Positions 43,877 through 52,301 of a DNA stretch of 64,000 bases are shown here, piece after piece. This stretch comes from Mycobacterium noviomagense. GTDB taxonomy: Bacteria > Actinomycetota > Actinomycetes > Mycobacteriales > Mycobacteriaceae. A model generated the notes under the pieces. That model saw only the letters and a list, made by a program, of their open reading frames with translations. It ran no database searches and was not told where the DNA came from. Within the stretch, counting starts at the first letter, position 1, and each line of letters starts with the position of its first letter. A program made the position numbers and the translations under genes. The stretch lies in assembly GCF_010731635.1 (NCBI RefSeq), contig NZ_AP022583.1, positions 1,922,001 through 1,986,000 on the forward strand, read 5' to 3'.

Positions 43877-44684
43877 GACCCGCCGCCTTTCTGATGGAAC
43901 GGATTTCATGCACACCCTGTGACGATGTGTCGTCATCCAAGCCGGAGCCCGCGTACTGACGAAACACATCCTCGAGAGTCGCTTCGTCTGACACGGTCGA
44001 CTTCAACTCGGTAGGCGTTCCGACCGCCTGCAACCTGCCGCGGTGCATCAGCGCGACCCGGTCGCACAACGAATCGGCCTCCTCCATGTAGTGGGTGGTG
44101 ACCAGAACGGTCATGCCGAACTGCGCCTGCATGTTTCGCACCTGCGCCCACACCCCGTCACGAGCGATCGGGTCCAGGCCGACGGTAGGTTCGTCAAGTA
44201 TCAGCAGCGACGGCCGGTTCACCAGCGCCTGGGCCAGTTCCAGCCGGCGCACCATGCCGCCGGAGTAGGTGGCAGCCAGCCGGTCGGCGACGTCGAGCAA
44301 CTGCATCGCTGTGAGTGCCGCGTCGACACGGTCGGCGCGTTCGGCGCGCGGCACACCGTAGAGGCGCGCGAACCATTCCACGTTCTGCCGGCCCGTCAGC
44401 GCTGGCTCCATCGAAAGCTGCTGGGGCACATAGCCGATATTGCAGCGGATGTCGACGGTGTCAGTGCGGGCGTCGAAACCCAGAATCTGCAGCTCACCAT
44501 GCTGCACCGGTGTCAACGTGGTAAGCATGCGCACTACCGTGGTCTTTCCGGCGCCGTTGGGGCCCAGCAGGCCCATGGTCTCGCCGGACCGCACCTGCAG
44601 GGTGAAGTCATCGACGGCGGTGAACTGGCCGTAGCGGTATGTCAGATGCCGGCAATCGACAGCGAGCTCTGGGAATTGGTTCAT
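43866..44684 (-). CDS. ABC transporter ATP-binding protein (DrrA-like)
   Basis: 272 residues from ATG 44684. All ATPase motifs are intact: Walker A LLGPNGAGKTTVVRML (about residues 37-52), Q-loop GYVPQQLSMEPALTGRQNVEW, signature YSGGMVRRLELAQAL (about 140), Walker B LLILDEPTVGLDP (about 160) and the switch His in VTTHYMEEAD (about 193). The layout with a C-terminal extension after AGSGLDD is that of drug- or lipid-exporter ATPases of the DrrA group. ATGA overlaps the MarR stop and the C-terminus overlaps the permease, so all three genes are translationally coupled. It supplies energy for the permease encoded next. Confidence 0.92.
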   Translation of the reverse strand: MNQFPELAVDCRHLTYRYGQFTAVDDFTLQVRSGETMGLLGPNGAGKTTVVRMLTTLTPVQHGELQILGFDARTDTVDIRCNIGYVPQQLSMEPALTGRQNVEWFARLYGVPRAERADRVDAALTAMQLLDVADRLAATYSGGMVRRLELAQALVNRPSLLILDEPTVGLDPIARDGVWAQVRNMQAQFGMTVLVTTHYMEEADSLCDRVALMHRGRLQAVGTPTELKSTVSDEATLEDVFRQYAGSGLDDDTSSQGVHEIRSIRKAAGRVG

Positions 44685-45133
44685 GTTGAGCGTTCCCGCA
44701 TCATCCGGGCCATGGTCTCGAGGACCTCCAATCCATCGGTCAGCGCTGCGATCTGGTCATGGTCGAGCTCGCCGAGCACGTCGGACAGCACTGCCCGGCG
44801 CGCGGCGCGAGACGCATCGACCATCTGCTGGGCGGATTCCGTGAGCTGCAACCTGCCCACTCGGCGGTCGGCGGTGTCGACGGTGCGGACCAGCAGCCCC
44901 TCGGCGGCCAGCTTGGACACCAGGGTGGAGGCGGTGTTGGGCACCAGCCCGAGTTCGGCCGCAGCGTGGCTCACCGAAATCCCTGGACGCCGTCCCACCA
45001 GCCACAACAGCTCCGCCTGTGATTCGGTCAACCGCGCGGCTGTGAATCCATGGCCAGCGGAGCGACGTAGCTGGCGGCGAAATCGCCCGATGACCCGGGA
45101 CAACTCGGCGCCCAGGTCGGTAGATGTCTCCAC
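44681..45133 (-). CDS. MarR-family transcriptional regulator
   Basis: 150 residues from GTG 45133 (VETSTDLGAELSRVIGRFRRQLRRS). The winged helix is clear: LTESQAELLWLVGRRPGISVSHAAAELGLVPNTASTLVSKLAAEGLLVRTVDTADRRVGRLQLTE (about residues 35-102). That has the MarR wing DTADRRVGRL, with the conserved Asp-Arg pair. A dimerisation helix ends the protein. It is the first gene of the ABC exporter operon and so probably represses its own promoter upstream of 45133. MarR regulators commonly respond to phenolic or lipophilic ligands. The AT-rich stretch 45138-45160 directly upstream is the natural operator place, but no strong palindrome was found there. Confidence 0.9.
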   Translation of the reverse strand: METSTDLGAELSRVIGRFRRQLRRSAGHGFTAARLTESQAELLWLVGRRPGISVSHAAAELGLVPNTASTLVSKLAAEGLLVRTVDTADRRVGRLQLTESAQQMVDASRAARRAVLSDVLGELDHDQIAALTDGLEVLETMARMMRERST

Positions 45134-45164
45134 GCCCGCAATAATACCTCTGTTTAGGAGCTAT

Positions 45165-45659
45165 TTACGGGAGGCGGTGAAGCGCCACGTCGCTGAGGGT
45201 GCCGTCGATCGCCGTGGCGGTCATGTAGCTGCACGACGGTTGCCGGCGCCGATCGGTCGGGGAGCCCGGATTCAGCAGCCGCAGCCCGGTATCCGTCGTG
45301 GAATCCCACGGGATGTGGCTGTGCCCGAACACCAGGACGTCGGTGTCGGGATAGCGGCGCGACATCCGGACCTCCCGGCCGGCGCTACTGCCGGTTTCGT
45401 GCACAACCGTGAACCGCACACCGGCGAGCGTCACGTCCGCCCGCTCCGGCAGCCGCGACCGCAACGCCGGGCCGTCGTTGTTTCCCCAGCAGGCCACCAG
45501 TCGACGCGACCTGGATTCCAATTCGTCAAGCAACTGCGACGCCACCCAGTCTCCGGCGTGCAGCACGACATCGGCGGCCTCGATCTCCTCCCATACCTGG
45601 GCGGGCAGGTCTCGCGCCCGGTTCGGTACGTGAGTATCGGCAAGCAACAAGAGCCTCAC
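45165..45659 (-). CDS. YfcE/MJ0936-type metallophosphoesterase
   Basis: 164 residues from GTG 45659 (VRLLLLADTHVPNRARDLP). Metal-binding motifs of the calcineurin-like family are visible in order: LLADTHV (D-x-H), VLHAGDWV (GD), ACWGNNDGP (GNND), VVHETGS in place of the usual GH, and VFGHSHIPWDS (GHSH, about residues 112-116). This is the compact single-domain YfcE form, usually a phosphodiesterase on small or unknown substrates. The length is normal. It lies 31 bases upstream of the MarR gene and in the same direction, but is probably a separate unit. The substrate is unknown. Confidence 0.87.
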   Translation of the reverse strand: MRLLLLADTHVPNRARDLPAQVWEEIEAADVVLHAGDWVASQLLDELESRSRRLVACWGNNDGPALRSRLPERADVTLAGVRFTVVHETGSSAGREVRMSRRYPDTDVLVFGHSHIPWDSTTDTGLRLLNPGSPTDRRRQPSCSYMTATAIDGTLSDVALHRLP

Positions 45660-45685
45660 CGGTTAATCCTGCGCCAGCGGTCTGG

Positions 45686-45859
45686 TTATCCGCGCTCGCT
45701 GCGGGCCTCGGCTCCGGTTTCGCCGGCATCGAGAGCATCGTCGGGATTAGTGCGACCGACGTAGCTGCCGTCGTCGGACTCGCCGCCCGCACGTGACCGT
45801 GTCTCGTGGCTCTCCGGCTCGACGTCCGACTCGGCCTTGTTGCCCTTGTTGGCGGTCAT
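45686..45859 (-). CDS. Small acidic protein, mycobacterial conserved type
   Basis: 57 residues from ATG 45859 (MTANKGNKAESDVEPESHET), preceded by GAAGGGACGAAC. The rest reads RSRAGGESDDGSYVGRT, then NPDDALDAGETGAEARSERG. It is hydrophilic and acidic, rich in Gly, Asp, Glu and Ser, without hydrophobic core, and so probably disordered. I recall near-identical short proteins in other mycobacteria, but without a name or function. It lies 26 bases upstream of the phosphoesterase gene on the same strand. Codon use is like that of its neighbours. The function is unknown. Confidence 0.7.
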   Translation of the reverse strand: MTANKGNKAESDVEPESHETRSRAGGESDDGSYVGRTNPDDALDAGETGAEARSERG

Positions 45860-46029
45860 GTTCGTCCCTTCCGACGCCCCTTGTCGGGGTGCCTCGACGG
45901 TGACTACCCGAACGGGAATCCGCGCGAAACATTGCCAGCGGCTGGCAGGCGGCGCCAAGGGCGAATCACGAAGTGGCACGATGCTTACCACGTGGTCCAA
46001 ATTTTCCGGCCAACGGAGGAGAACACCGA

Positions 46030-46485
46030 ATGCGCACTTTCGAGTCAGTCGCCGAGCTCACCGCCGCGAAGGGCGAGACCATCGGCCAAAGCGACTGGGT
46101 GACGATCACTCAAAAAGAGGTCAACCTGTTCGCCGATGCGACCGGCGATCACCAGTGGATCCATGTCGACCCCGAAAGGGCCGCCAAGGGGCCGTTCGGC
46201 ACGACCATCGCGCACGGGTTCATGACCTTGTCGTTGCTTCCGCGCCTCATGCACGACATCTACGAGGTGAAGGGCATCAAGCTGGCAGTCAATTACGGCC
46301 TCAACAAAGTTCGCTTTCCCGCGCCGGTGCCGGTCGGCTCGAAGATCCGCGCACAGAGCTCGCTGGTCGGCGTCGACGACCTCGGCAACGGCGCGGTGCA
46401 AGCCACTTTGTCGACAACCATCGAGATCGAGGGATCGGCAAAACCGGCGTGCGTGGCGGAAAGTATCGTCCGCTACATCTCCTGA
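46030..46485 (+). CDS. htdZ: (R)-specific enoyl-CoA hydratase HtdZ (MaoC fold)
   Basis: 151 residues from ATG 46030, with GGAGGAGAACACC upstream. The R-hydratase motif is present as FADATGDHQWIHVDPERAAKGPFG (about residues 34-57), with the catalytic Asp and His (DATGD..., WIH), followed by AHGFMTLSLLPRLM. The single hotdog domain and length equal those of M. tuberculosis HtdZ (Rv0130, 151 residues as I recall). It hydrates trans-2-enoyl-CoA to (3R)-hydroxyacyl-CoA in the cytoplasm. It is convergent with fadE1, an acyl-CoA dehydrogenase that could make its substrate, with ten bases between the stops. Confidence 0.93.
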   Translation: MRTFESVAELTAAKGETIGQSDWVTITQKEVNLFADATGDHQWIHVDPERAAKGPFGTTIAHGFMTLSLLPRLMHDIYEVKGIKLAVNYGLNKVRFPAPVPVGSKIRAQSSLVGVDDLGNGAVQATLSTTIEIEGSAKPACVAESIVRYIS

Positions 46486-46495
46486 CGCGCCGTCG

Positions 46496-47791
46496 TCAGA
46501 ATTCGGCGACCGCGTGTTCGAGGCGTTCAGCTAGTCGAGCTTGGGCTTCGGCGCGCCGGGTCGGCAAGTGCTGCGACGGGAAAGGCGTTGACACCGGCTC
46601 GTATTCACGCAAGGTGCGCCGGGCCACCGTCATTTTGTGCAGCTCGGTGGCGCCGTCCGCGATGCCCAGCGACTCGGCGGCCACCATCATTTTGACGAAC
46701 GGCATCTCGTTGGACACGCCGAGCGCGCCGTGCAGGTGCATGGCGCGCTGCACCACGTCGTGCAACACCGCAGGCATGGCGACTTTCACCGCAGCGATGT
46801 CGCGGCGCACCTTCTGGTAGTCGTGATACTTGTCGATCAGCCAGGCCGTGCGCAGCACCAGCAGCCGGAACTGCTCGATCTGAATCCAGCTGTCGGCCAC
46901 CTTCTCCTGCGTGATCTGCAAGTCAGCCAACCGCCCGAACCGGGTTTGCCGCGACACCGCGCGCTCGCACATCATGTCAAAAGCACGGCGCGCCAACGCG
47001 ATAGTGCGCATCGCGTGATGCACGCGGCCGCCACCGAGCCGGGTCTGGGCGATCGCGAACGCTTGCCCTTCGCCGCCGAGCACATGGTCGTCCGGCACCC
47101 GAACGTCGGTGTAGCGCACGTAGCCGTGGCTGGCATGCTGCGACGACTCGGCTCCCACGCCGACATTGCGGACAATCTCGATGCCCGGAGTCTCTGCCGG
47201 AACGATGAACAGCGACATCTTCTCTCGGGTCCGCGCATCGGGCTTGGTGACGGCCATGACGATGAAGAACGAGGCATGCCTTGCGTTGGTGGAAAACCAC
47301 TTTTCGCCGTTGATCACCCAGGAGTCGCCGTCGCGCTCGGCGCGAGTGACGAACATCCCCGGATCAGACCCGCCCTGCGGTTCGGTCATCGAGTAGCACG
47401 ATGTGATCTCGCCGTCGAGCAGTGGTTGCAAGTAGCGAGCCTTCTGCTCGTCGGTGCCGAACATGGCCAGGATTTCGGCGTTGCCCGAATCCGGTGCCTG
47501 GCAGCCGAATACCGATGGTGCCCAACGTGATCGACCGAGAATTTCGTTGAGCAGCGCCAGCTTGACCTGGCCGTAGCCTTGACCGCCCAACTCGGGGCGC
47601 AGATGCGCGGCCCACAGACCTTGGTCCTTGACCTTCTGCTGCAAGGGCCGCAGGACGGCCATGGTGTCGGGGTTGTTCTTGTCGTACGGATCAAGCGCGA
47701 CGAGATCGAGCGGCTCGACTTCGTCGAGCATGAATTTTTCGACCCAGTCGAGTTTCTGCTGATATTCAGGGTCTGTTTCGAAATCCCACAC
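46496..47791 (-). CDS. fadE1: Acyl-CoA dehydrogenase FadE1
   Basis: 431 residues from GTG 47791 (VWDFETDPEYQQKLDWVEKFM). The frame stays open upstream, so a slightly longer N-terminus as in Rv0131c is possible. ACAD features are HLRPELGGQGYGQVKLALLNE, CYSMTEPQGGSDPGMF (FAD/substrate loop, about residues 133-148), WVINGEKWFSTNA, RLGGGRVHHAMRTIALA and MHLHGALGVSNEMPF (about 360). This is the ACAD10/11-like branch of long-chain enzymes. It introduces the alpha,beta double bond with FAD. It is convergent with htdZ and, from memory, has the same neighbour in M. tuberculosis. No fgd2-like gene is present next to it here. Confidence 0.9.
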   Translation of the reverse strand: MWDFETDPEYQQKLDWVEKFMLDEVEPLDLVALDPYDKNNPDTMAVLRPLQQKVKDQGLWAAHLRPELGGQGYGQVKLALLNEILGRSRWAPSVFGCQAPDSGNAEILAMFGTDEQKARYLQPLLDGEITSCYSMTEPQGGSDPGMFVTRAERDGDSWVINGEKWFSTNARHASFFIVMAVTKPDARTREKMSLFIVPAETPGIEIVRNVGVGAESSQHASHGYVRYTDVRVPDDHVLGGEGQAFAIAQTRLGGGRVHHAMRTIALARRAFDMMCERAVSRQTRFGRLADLQITQEKVADSWIQIEQFRLLVLRTAWLIDKYHDYQKVRRDIAAVKVAMPAVLHDVVQRAMHLHGALGVSNEMPFVKMMVAAESLGIADGATELHKMTVARRTLREYEPVSTPFPSQHLPTRRAEAQARLAERLEHAVAEF

Positions 47792-47879
47792 CGTCGGCCT
47801 CTCTGCCTTGGGGCTACTCGAGCTATCCCTGAGCTTAGGCTCGCGCTCGACAGCGCTTCGGCCATATAGCCTGGCCGAT

Positions 47880-48485
47880 GTGACGATCGAGGCGCGTCCC
47901 GCTCGCAAAGCCGATATCGGCGAGTTGTCGCGCGTGCTGGGCCGAGCGTTCTACGACGACCCGGTCACCACCTGGATGCTGCCCCACGACAAGCAGCGGT
48001 CGGCGCGCTTGCCGGGGTTGTTCGCGACGCTGACGCGCCACCATCACCTTGCCGGCGGCGGCGTCGAAGTGGCTTGCGACGGGCCCGCCATCGGGGCGGC
48101 GGCACTCTGGGATCCGCCGAACCGGTGGAAACAGTCACCCGGTGAGCAGCTGGCGATGCTGCCCATGCTTATCCGGACATTTGGCCTGCGGCTGATTGGC
48201 GCGCGCGACGCGATCGAACTGATGACGCGCCACCACCCAGAGGAACCGCACTGGTATCTCGCCGTGATCGGCAGCGACACCGCGGTCCGCGGCCGCGGAT
48301 TCGGCCAGGCCCTGATGCGTTCACGGCTGGACCGCTGCGACGCCGAGCACTGTCCGGCCTACCTGGAGTCGAGCAAACCCGACAATGTGCCGTACTACGA
48401 GCGTTTCGGCTTCACGGTCACCGGGCAGATCGCGCTGCCCAATGGCGGGCCGCCACTATGGCCGATGTGGCGGGCGCCCCGCTAG
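47880..48485 (+). CDS. GNAT-family N-acetyltransferase (Rv0133-like)
   Basis: 201 residues from GTG 47880 (VTIEARPARKADIGELSRVLGRAF). GNAT motifs are the start strand-helix IEARPARKADIGELSRVL, the acetyl-CoA pyrophosphate loop AVRGRGFGQALMRSRLDRCD (RGxGFGxxL, about residues 138-157), YLESSKPDNVPYYERFGF and a final strand. The mid part (FYDDPVTTWMLP) is the typical actinobacterial 'small acidic' opening of this group. The length equals that of Rv0133 (201 residues as I recall). The acetyl acceptor is unknown. Divergent from fadE1, 88 bases between starts. Confidence 0.88.
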   Translation: MTIEARPARKADIGELSRVLGRAFYDDPVTTWMLPHDKQRSARLPGLFATLTRHHHLAGGGVEVACDGPAIGAAALWDPPNRWKQSPGEQLAMLPMLIRTFGLRLIGARDAIELMTRHHPEEPHWYLAVIGSDTAVRGRGFGQALMRSRLDRCDAEHCPAYLESSKPDNVPYYERFGFTVTGQIALPNGGPPLWPMWRAPR

Positions 48486-48535
48486 CCGACGCAATAGTGC
48501 CCGGACAGGGCTCGTGACCGCGATACCGTTGCCCC

Positions 48536-49288
48536 GTGGGATTCCAGCGGAAGACCGCATTCATCACCGGTGGCGCGACGGGATTAGGGCGAGCCTTCGC
48601 CCGCGCGCTGGCCGGTGAAGGCGCCAGCGTGGCAATCGCGGACATCGACCGCGCTGCCGCCGACCGCACCGTCGCCGACTTGACCTCCGAAGGGGCTCAG
48701 GCGATCGCCGTCACGTGCGACGTCACCGACGAACTCCAGGTGGACACCGCCGTCGGTACAGCGATCGAACAGCTGGGCGGCATTGACATCTTGATCAACA
48801 ACGCCGGCCGCCACCTGACGAAGTACAACCAACCGTTTCACGTGCTGTCGCGCGACGACCTGCGCGACCTGTTCGAGGTAAATGTGATCGGTATCGTCAA
48901 TTGCACTCTGGCGTGCCGGGATTCGATGCGTGAGCGCGGCGGCGGCGTGGTGCTGAACATCTCGTCGATGGCCGGGTTCATGAACATCAGCCCGTACGGT
49001 GTCTCCAAGCTCGCGGTGCGCGGCTTGACCGTCGCCTTCGCCTACGAGCTGTCCCCGGACCGGATCAGAGTCAACGCAATCGCTCCAGGATTGATGAACA
49101 CCGAGAATGCGCTCGCCGATCTGCCACATGCGTTGGTGGACGACATCGTTCGGGAGCGCCAGCTCGTGCACCGGCTCGGCACCATGGGCGACGCCGTGTC
49201 GGCCATGCTGTACCTCTGTTCCGACGAGTCCTCCTTCATCACCGGGGAAACCCTGAAGGTCAGCGGTGGCTACCCGCTGAACTTCTGA
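48536..49288 (+). CDS. Short-chain dehydrogenase/reductase
   Basis: 250 residues from GTG 48536 (VGFQRKTAFITGGATGLGRAFARAL). Classical SDR residues are ITGGATGLG (about residues 10-18), DIDRAAADR, ILINNAGRH (about 85), NISSMAGFMN (Ser, about 140) and YGVSKLAVRGL (Tyr/Lys, about 152-156). FITGETLKVSGGYPLNF ends the chain. It is likely NAD-dependent (Asp after the second strand). It lies 50 bases after the GNAT gene in the same direction. It is not part of the M. tuberculosis Rv0133-Rv0134 interval as I remember it, so it belongs to the accessory block that runs to ephF. The substrate is unknown. Confidence 0.85.
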   Translation: MGFQRKTAFITGGATGLGRAFARALAGEGASVAIADIDRAAADRTVADLTSEGAQAIAVTCDVTDELQVDTAVGTAIEQLGGIDILINNAGRHLTKYNQPFHVLSRDDLRDLFEVNVIGIVNCTLACRDSMRERGGGVVLNISSMAGFMNISPYGVSKLAVRGLTVAFAYELSPDRIRVNAIAPGLMNTENALADLPHALVDDIVRERQLVHRLGTMGDAVSAMLYLCSDESSFITGETLKVSGGYPLNF

Positions 49289-49349
49289 ATGGCCGCGGGG
49301 GAGCACGACCAGCGGTTTAGTCGCCCCACACCAGGGGCAACCGTGGCCT

Positions 49350-49712
49350 ATGGCTACAGACAACGCCGACGAACTTGTCGGCCCGTCGGACTTCCCCGAA
49401 GAGGGAGGTCCGGGCGACACCCTGAATCAAAGCGAGTCAACCGACTCCGATGAGGTCCGCAACGACGACGGCGACATTGTGGTGGACCCGCCCGAGCACT
49501 GGAGCGAGGCGAACCGCTTCGGCATGACCGAACGCGAAGAACGCGAGGGACCATCCCTCGACGCCAGACTCGCCGCCGAACAGCCCGACGTGCTGGATGC
49601 CGCTTCCGACGAGCAACCTCCGACGGAGGAACCGCCCGGCCGGGCACATCATGGCCAGATCAGCGGGACGCCGGAAGACGGCGATTCGCTGTTCGAGGTC
49701 GCCGACGAGTGA
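49350..49712 (+). CDS. Acidic hydrophilic protein, DUF5709-like
   Basis: 120 residues from ATG 49350 (MATDNADELVGPSDFPEEGG). It is strongly acidic, with runs of Asp, Glu and Pro, and has no hydrophobic core, so it is probably disordered. Recognisable conserved islands are VDPPEHWSEANRFGMTERE and SLDARLAAEQPDVL, which recall DUF5709 proteins of actinobacteria. The C-terminus GDSLFEVADE is also acidic. No membrane segment or signal peptide is seen. It follows the SDR gene by 61 bases and ends six bases before the stop of the convergent DUF4185 gene. The function is unknown. Confidence 0.65.
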   Translation: MATDNADELVGPSDFPEEGGPGDTLNQSESTDSDEVRNDDGDIVVDPPEHWSEANRFGMTEREEREGPSLDARLAAEQPDVLDAASDEQPPTEEPPGRAHHGQISGTPEDGDSLFEVADE

Positions 49713-49718
49713 TCACGG

Positions 49719-50750
49719 TCAGAGGGTCGTGTCGCGCAGCGTCGCCCGGAACTGCATCACCCGATAAGGCCAACCGTGCGCGGTGTTCCACTGTGAAACT
49801 GCGAGACCGACGCCACCGGCGACATCGACTTGCGAACCGGGAAGAACGTATCCGCCGTAGAGCTGCGCGACCCGGTTGTTCGCGTGGTCTTCGTCATCCC
49901 ATGTGCTGCCGACAATGGGCACCTGAACCGCTGCATCCGACACCGCGGTCGGCGAATCGATGACCCGATATCCCAGCGCATAGTGCGACGACAGGAATCC
50001 GCCGAGAATCCATTTCCCGCCGGCCAGTCGGCGCAGCGAGAGCTCACCCCAGGCTTCGCCGGGGGGAGTGATCAGGCTCGGTCTGTGGCCCCAGGACCAG
50101 CGACCGCGCGCCACGCCCCAGCCCGCGTACTGGCATAGGTCGCCGATACCGCTTGGGCGAACACGCCTCAAGATGATGCCTTTGTCACGCTGAAAGCCGG
50201 TGGACACCACGTAGACCCAGCCGTCGTCGGGGTCGTAGTCCCACGACCAGCACTGCGCGTGGCCCCGGTGCAGCCGGCCGGCGAACTTCGCGCGATCACC
50301 TAAGTGCCGCCACGAGATCCCGCTGTCGTCAGATCGCCAGATCTCAGTCCAGACGACATTGCCGAAACCGCGGTTCACGATCGCGTGCAGATAAAGGGCG
50401 TCGTCCACCCGCAACACATCGGACGGAATCACTGTGCTGATGCCGTGGCGGGTCGCACCGGTGTCGCAGTGCTGGTAGTGCCAGAGCTGCCGCGCGTAGT
50501 CGGGGTCGTCGCCGCCGGCGCGCTGGTAGCTGATCTCATGCGTGGCGTCGCCGGTGCCGATGAGGATCACCGGCGAACGCCAGTCGCCGCTCCCGACTTT
50601 GGCGCCGGAAAAGGTGTCGCCGAACACCGAAACCAGCGTGCCGTTGGGTGCCTGCACCGATGCGCCCAGATCGGCACACGTGACGCCCCACCGGTCGGTG
50701 ATCCCCGGGCCGGTGAGGTCAGTCAGCTTGCCGGATGCGCGCGACGGCAT
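49719..50750 (-). CDS. DUF4185-domain protein (five-bladed propeller type)
   Basis: 343 residues from ATG 50750 (MPSRASGKLTDLTGPGITDRW). The characteristic DUF4185 features are the opening strand GKLTDLTGPGITDRWGVTCADLG, NGTLVSVFGDTFSG, SPVILIGTGD, TEIWRSDDSGISWRHLG, SWDYDPDDGWVYVVSTGFQRDKGIILRRV, GWGVARGRWSWG, and the ending QVDVAGGVGLAVSQWNT. The fold is a beta propeller and members are often surface or secreted. No clear signal peptide is present at this start. Some actinobacterial DUF4185 proteins are reported arabinan-degrading hydrolases, which would suit the arabinogalactan wall, but the link is uncertain here. It lies five bases downstream of the DUF427 gene, and likely in one transcript. 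Confidence 0.8.
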   Translation of the reverse strand: MPSRASGKLTDLTGPGITDRWGVTCADLGASVQAPNGTLVSVFGDTFSGAKVGSGDWRSPVILIGTGDATHEISYQRAGGDDPDYARQLWHYQHCDTGATRHGISTVIPSDVLRVDDALYLHAIVNRGFGNVVWTEIWRSDDSGISWRHLGDRAKFAGRLHRGHAQCWSWDYDPDDGWVYVVSTGFQRDKGIILRRVRPSGIGDLCQYAGWGVARGRWSWGHRPSLITPPGEAWGELSLRRLAGGKWILGGFLSSHYALGYRVIDSPTAVSDAAVQVPIVGSTWDDEDHANNRVAQLYGGYVLPGSQVDVAGGVGLAVSQWNTAHGWPYRVMQFRATLRDTTL

Positions 50751-50755
50751 CACCG

Positions 50756-51550
50756 TCAGCGGGACCACTGGGTGGCCGGGCGTTCCCGGCGCTCGCCGTC
50801 GACCACGATGTCCACGCGCTCGTCGAAAAAGGCGATTCGGTGTCTCACTGGCTCGGCGTCGTGCAGCGGCTGGTGGTAGGTCCAAGCCACATCGGCAGGA
50901 CCGTCGGGCACCGAGAAGTACGACGCGCGACCCTTGTATGCGCAGTAGGTGACGGTCTCGCTCGGTTGAAGGTCGACGATCACGTCGTCGGGCGGTAGGT
51001 AGAACCGGACCGGCAGCAGCGTCTCGAACAGCAAAATCGGTCGCGACGATTCGGCGAGCAGGCGCCCGTCCAGTTCCACCCGGACGCGGCGGGTGCTGGC
51101 CAGGATGTCGATCCGTTTGAACGGGTCGTGCGGATGGGCCACGATCGGCTCGTTCTCTTCCCGCCACTCGAACGCGCCGAAGTCGAGCGCGACGTAGTCC
51201 GCGAGGTCGGGATCTTCGGGCCGGAACGCGGCCGCCGCCCGCCGTGTCCCATTGACCACGACGTCGAACACCGTGCCTGGGCACGTGTGCGCCGCGAACG
51301 GGATGCTCGGGTCCAGCAACCGGCGGTCGCTGGGATCTGCCTGGGTTTCGACGGGCTCGAGCAGCGCCGAGAGATCCGAGACCGGCACCGCGTACGTCGG
51401 CACCACACGCCGCGGTTCCCACAGCAACCGGCCATGACCGGTGTCCGCAACCAGCTCACCTTCGAGGTACGCGCGCAGCCGCTTCTCGGTGGGCTCGTAG
51501 CGCAAAGACTCCACTGCACTGCCGAGCAGATCTCTCATCCTGATGCCCAT
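50756..51550 (-). CDS. DUF427-domain protein (two copies of the domain)
   Basis: 264 residues from ATG 51550 (MGIRMRDLLGSAVESLRYEP). Two related halves are visible. The first is about residues 15-100: RLRAYLEGELVADT...LLWEPRRVVPTYAVPVSDL, ending with CPGTVFDVVV. The second is about 130-255: RRVRVELDGRLLAESSRPILLFETLLPVRFYLPPDDV, TYCAYKGRASYF, WTYHQPLHDAEPVRHRIAFFDERVDI. The pair ...ETxLPxRFYxPxxDV and YCPYKGxAxYW is diagnostic of DUF427. The domain resembles small beta-barrel binding proteins; its activity is unknown. The stop lies five bases before the DUF4185 start. Confidence 0.83.
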   Translation of the reverse strand: MGIRMRDLLGSAVESLRYEPTEKRLRAYLEGELVADTGHGRLLWEPRRVVPTYAVPVSDLSALLEPVETQADPSDRRLLDPSIPFAAHTCPGTVFDVVVNGTRRAAAAFRPEDPDLADYVALDFGAFEWREENEPIVAHPHDPFKRIDILASTRRVRVELDGRLLAESSRPILLFETLLPVRFYLPPDDVIVDLQPSETVTYCAYKGRASYFSVPDGPADVAWTYHQPLHDAEPVRHRIAFFDERVDIVVDGERRERPATQWSR

Positions 51551-51578
51551 CGCTCCATCATCGCGCCGGGCACGTTGG

Positions 51579-52256
51579 TCACTGACTGCTGCGCCAGCCG
51601 GCCACGCCGATGGCAATCATGCGCAACTGCTTGATCGCGATCCGTTGGATCTCCTCGAGCGCTTCGGTGCTTTGCGCGTCCTCGATCGCCTCGGCGATCA
51701 CGATCATCGAGTTGACGAAAAGGGTTGCCAGCACATTGAGATCCTCGGTGCTCCACGCGTTCAAGCCGGGAAAGCGGGCGAGGTCGGTCGCCAACTCTGA
51801 GGTGATGAGCCGGATCTCGGTGCGAATGGCGTAGCGCAGCACCGTCACTCCGCTCGAGCGCTCGCGTCCGATGAAGCGCCAGTGCTCGCGTCGCTCGGTC
51901 ACGCTGGCGAGAAGGATCTCCACCGACGACTCGATGACCCGGTTCGGGTCCAGCTTGCCGGCACGGGCGCCACGCAGCATGTCACGCAAGGTCCGAAACG
52001 ACTCGTCGATCAAGACCAGCCCAAGGGCCTCCATCGACTCGAAGTGGCGGTAGAACGCCGCGGGCACGATCCCGGCTTCGCGCGTGACCTCCCGCAAGCT
52101 CAGGCTGCCGAAGCTGCGGTCGTCGAGCAACTTCAGCGCGGCCGCGACGATGGCCCGCCGGGTGGTCTCCTTGCGTTCCTCTCGGGAGGGGCGCTCCCGG
52201 CTACGGGAATGGCCCGACCGCTGCAGCCGTGAATCAGGCGTACGACCGTTCACCAT
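51579..52256 (-). CDS. TetR-family regulator of the reductase/desaturase pair
   Basis: 225 residues from ATG 52256 (MVNGRTPDSRLQRSGHSRSR). The helix-turn-helix is clear: REERKETTRRAIVAAALKLLDDRSFGSLSLREVTREAGIVPAAFYRHFESMEALGLVLIDES (about residues 23-84). Its overall sequence resembles the mycobacterial DesT-type regulators that control desA3-like operons. The ligand domain is helical with IAEAIEDAQSTEALEEIQRIAIKQL at the end. It is divergent from the ferredoxin-reductase/desaturase genes and should repress them, as Rv3229c-Rv3230c-type operons are by analogous TetR proteins. A TGTG...CACA palindrome overlaps its start. Confidence 0.88.
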   Translation of the reverse strand: MVNGRTPDSRLQRSGHSRSRERPSREERKETTRRAIVAAALKLLDDRSFGSLSLREVTREAGIVPAAFYRHFESMEALGLVLIDESFRTLRDMLRGARAGKLDPNRVIESSVEILLASVTERREHWRFIGRERSSGVTVLRYAIRTEIRLITSELATDLARFPGLNAWSTEDLNVLATLFVNSMIVIAEAIEDAQSTEALEEIQRIAIKQLRMIAIGVAGWRSSQ

Positions 52257-52271
52257 GTGAAAACTACCACA
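52256..52271. promoter_or_regulatory. Candidate TetR operator overlapping the TetR start
   Basis: TGTGAAAACTACCACA has complementary ends TGTG/CACA around an AT-rich core and lies in the divergent region between the TetR and reductase starts. It is an imperfect palindrome, so only a weak call. Confidence 0.35.
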
Positions 52272-52301
52272 TAGTGCCATAAGACCTTGACGAACCCACC
52301 C

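Noticed and set aside
45138..45165. MarR operator in the AT-rich stretch upstream of the MarR gene
   Set aside because: Complementary segments are short and interrupted, so no operator was called.
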